Source: Mycolicibacterium septicum DSM 44393
Lineage (GTDB): Bacteria > Actinomycetota > Actinomycetes > Mycobacteriales > Mycobacteriaceae
Reading direction: 5' to 3'
Assembly (NCBI RefSeq): GCF_000455325.1
Contig: NZ_HG322951.1
Coordinates: forward strand, 4,038,624 to 4,102,623
DNA: 64,000 nt
The notes under the pieces: generated by a model
Databases searched by the model: none
What the model was told of the DNA's origin: nothing
Seen by the model: only the letters and a program-made list of their open reading frames with translations
Position numbers and translations under genes: made by a program
Part shown: positions 62,922 to 64,000 of the stretch, in pieces
How positions within the stretch are numbered: position 1 is the stretch's first letter
Layout: every line of letters begins with the position of its first letter

Positions 62922-62935
62922 TAGAACGTGTTCTA
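62922..62935. promoter_or_regulatory. KstR-type operator
   Basis: TAGAACGTGTTCTA fits the published KstR consensus TnnAACnnGTTnnA at every fixed position and is extended to a perfect 16-bp palindrome (62921-62936). It lies 28 bp before the VOC start. KstR is the TetR repressor of cholesterol catabolism genes in mycobacteria, so the VOC-flavoprotein operon is a likely member of that regulon. Confidence 0.75.
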
Positions 62936-62991
62936 GTTCTGGGTTTCGCCAGGCTCAGGGCGGGCGCCGCCGGGCATCCGGTTCACACCGG

Positions 62992-63687
62992 TCAGGGTTG
63001 CCCGACCAGATTCGACACCTCGCCGAGTGGCGCGCCGTCGCTGCGGGCCTGCCCGCTGGCGTTCTGCCACGATACGGCGGCCGGGTAGTTGCCCCACGTG
63101 CTGTTGAACATCCCCACGATGGCAGCGCGGCCGTCCGGCGTGACGATGTACACCGGCCCTCCGGAATCACCCTTCTGGCTGACCACGCCGTTGGCCATGG
63201 TGAACCAGCCGTTGTTGACGGCCTCGATGGTGCCGCAGGTCTCCCCGGTCACCACCCCGAAATGGCAGACGGGGGCACCCGGTGTCGGCACCACCGCCGG
63301 ATCCTCCACGAGCATCCGTCCACCCGGCAGGATGTTGTTCACCACGACGTCGCCGGCCAGCTGGATGGTCTCCCAGTCGGAGATCATGTGATTGGTGTCG
63401 ACGGTGGCCCCGTCGGGCGTGTTGTCCCGGAACGAACCCATGTGCCCGATGAAATTGCCGTCCCGGTCGTTCACCGGTCCGCCGGCGCGGCAATGCCCCG
63501 CGGTGAACCCGACCCGGCTCGCCGGGTCCACGAAGCCCAGAGTGCACAAATTGGTGCCCTGCCGGATCTCCATCCCGGGATACACCAGCGAACCTGCCGC
63601 CGCGGCCGTCGGAACCGGACATACCAGCAGCCCTGCCACCGGCACCCCCGCCATCGCCCGCATCGCCCCACCAAGCCAACTGTTCAC
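62992..63687 (-). CDS. Secreted S1-family serine protease-like protein
   Basis: A 231-residue exported protein similar in position to Rv1815. Residues 1-31 are a signal peptide (GVPVAGLLVCPVPTAAAAG). The chymotrypsin-type triad is visible as His in VGFTAGHCRAG, a likely Asp in DGATVDTNHMISDW and Ser in KGDSGGPVYIV. Cysteines form likely disulphides (CTLG..GHC; CHFG..ETCG). It would cleave proteins or peptides outside the membrane; the substrate is unknown. It has a 98-bp gap to the KstR-controlled operon. Confidence 0.87.
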   Translation of the reverse strand: MNSWLGGAMRAMAGVPVAGLLVCPVPTAAAAGSLVYPGMEIRQGTNLCTLGFVDPASRVGFTAGHCRAGGPVNDRDGNFIGHMGSFRDNTPDGATVDTNHMISDWETIQLAGDVVVNNILPGGRMLVEDPAVVPTPGAPVCHFGVVTGETCGTIEAVNNGWFTMANGVVSQKGDSGGPVYIVTPDGRAAIVGMFNSTWGNYPAAVSWQNASGQARSDGAPLGEVSNLVGQP

Positions 63688-63799
63688 GGCCGGCCTCCCT
63701 CGTTTTCGGACGTGGTGAAAGTCACCCTACCGACTTCAATATCGGTCGGACGGCAACTTCGTTACCGCGGGTACCCGTATCCACGGGCCGAAAACGACG

Positions 63800-63828
63800 A
63801 CGGCCCGGACCACGAAGATCCGGGCCGT
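63800..63828 (-). terminator. Hairpin terminator after the LysM gene
   Basis: A 10-bp perfect stem (ACGGCCCGGA at 63800-63809, TCCGGGCCGT at 63819-63828) with a 9-nt loop lies 14 bp beyond the stop at 63843. It should end the LysM transcript before the protease gene. Confidence 0.75.
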
Positions 63829-63842
63829 GCATCTGTTCCAGG

Positions 63843-64000
63843 TCAGGGAATCGTCAGAACCTGGCCCGGGTGAATCAGGTCAGGGTTGGCGACGCCGCTG
63901 GCATCGGCGATCTGCTGGTACTTGTTGCCGTCCCCGTAGAACCGCTCGGCGATCGCCCAGAGGGTGTCACCGGAAACCACGGTGTAGGTCCGCGGCTCGG
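63843..64000 (-). CDS. LysM-domain protein, C-terminal fragment
   Basis: The minus-strand frame is open to the window edge and ends at a TGA at 63845-63843, giving about 52 residues. They form one complete LysM domain: YTVVSGDTLWAIAERFYGDG, then YQQIADASG and the closing LIHPGQVLTIP. LysM binds peptidoglycan N-acetylglucosamine. The N-terminal part lies beyond the window; a BON-LysM protein of the YgaU type is one option. Confidence 0.88.
   Translation of the reverse strand, partial: EPRTYTVVSGDTLWAIAERFYGDGNKYQQIADASGVANPDLIHPGQVLTIP

Overview
The window reads as a chromosomal segment of a fast-growing mycobacterium (Mycolicibacterium type). The evidence is high G+C, many GTG starts, a recognisable apa (MPT32-like) antigen gene, garA, secA2, glcB, guaB1, F420-dependent enzymes, IdeR-like and KstR-like sites, and many TAnnnT -10 elements placed 6-8 nt from a start codon, which suggests leaderless transcripts. 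From memory, the block from about 14 kb to 63.7 kb runs colinear (inverted) with the M. tuberculosis region Rv1815 to Rv1863c. Several H37Rv neighbours are missing, including PE_PGRS genes, ilvG, vapBC13 and modA. I see no tRNA, rRNA, insertion sequence, phage gene or CRISPR array.

Region by region. 0-11 kb is the least familiar stretch: the tail of an amino-acid permease, an F420-type nitroreductase homologue, a TfoX-like protein, an MpaB/Lcp-type oxygenase between two paralogous mini membrane proteins, a DUF998 protein, a lipoprotein, a DUF72 protein, a ferredoxin reductase, and a two-gene unit made of a winged-helix-like protein and a 1042-residue protein with two P-loop ATPase domains (AAA plus HerA/FtsK-like). 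9.8-24 kb holds a thiolase-like protein, a small Cys-rich protein, phosphoketolase, a CPBP protease, a CGNR regulator, adhA, a GlsB-like protein, apa, modBC without modA, an SDR, an LLM oxidoreductase and ndh. 24-28.6 kb is the urease operon ureABCFGD on the minus strand. 28.6-30.2 kb is iron-linked: a thioesterase and an unknown protein, each with an IdeR-like box. 30.2-39 kb holds blaI/blaR-like genes, gnd, guaB1, two CNNM/CorC-type membrane proteins behind a structured leader, and a TetR/quinone-oxidoreductase divergon with a clear operator. 39-45 kb holds a glycosylase-annotated family protein, malate synthase, a VWA membrane protein and an EVE protein.

45-57 kb is one long minus-strand series: secA2, pgsA-like, DUF881, small basic protein, DUF881, gcvH, garA, merR, BFN nuclease, ftsR-like, then gcvP behind a tandem glycine riboswitch. 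It joins glycine cleavage (gcvH, gcvP) to GarA, the FHA switch protein that controls 2-oxoglutarate and glutamate flux. 57-64 kb holds a tandem duplication of a BacA/SbmA-like ABC exporter-fold transporter, a KstD-like flavoprotein plus VOC protein behind a perfect KstR consensus, a secreted S1 protease, and the end of a LysM protein.

The best candidates for something undescribed are the wHTH/dual-ATPase pair (5981-9753), the structured and possibly translated leader before the CNNM pair (about 34600-34812), the 18-codon leaderless ORF that takes the place of modA before modB (20920-20976), and the MpaB oxygenase cassette (1188-2552).
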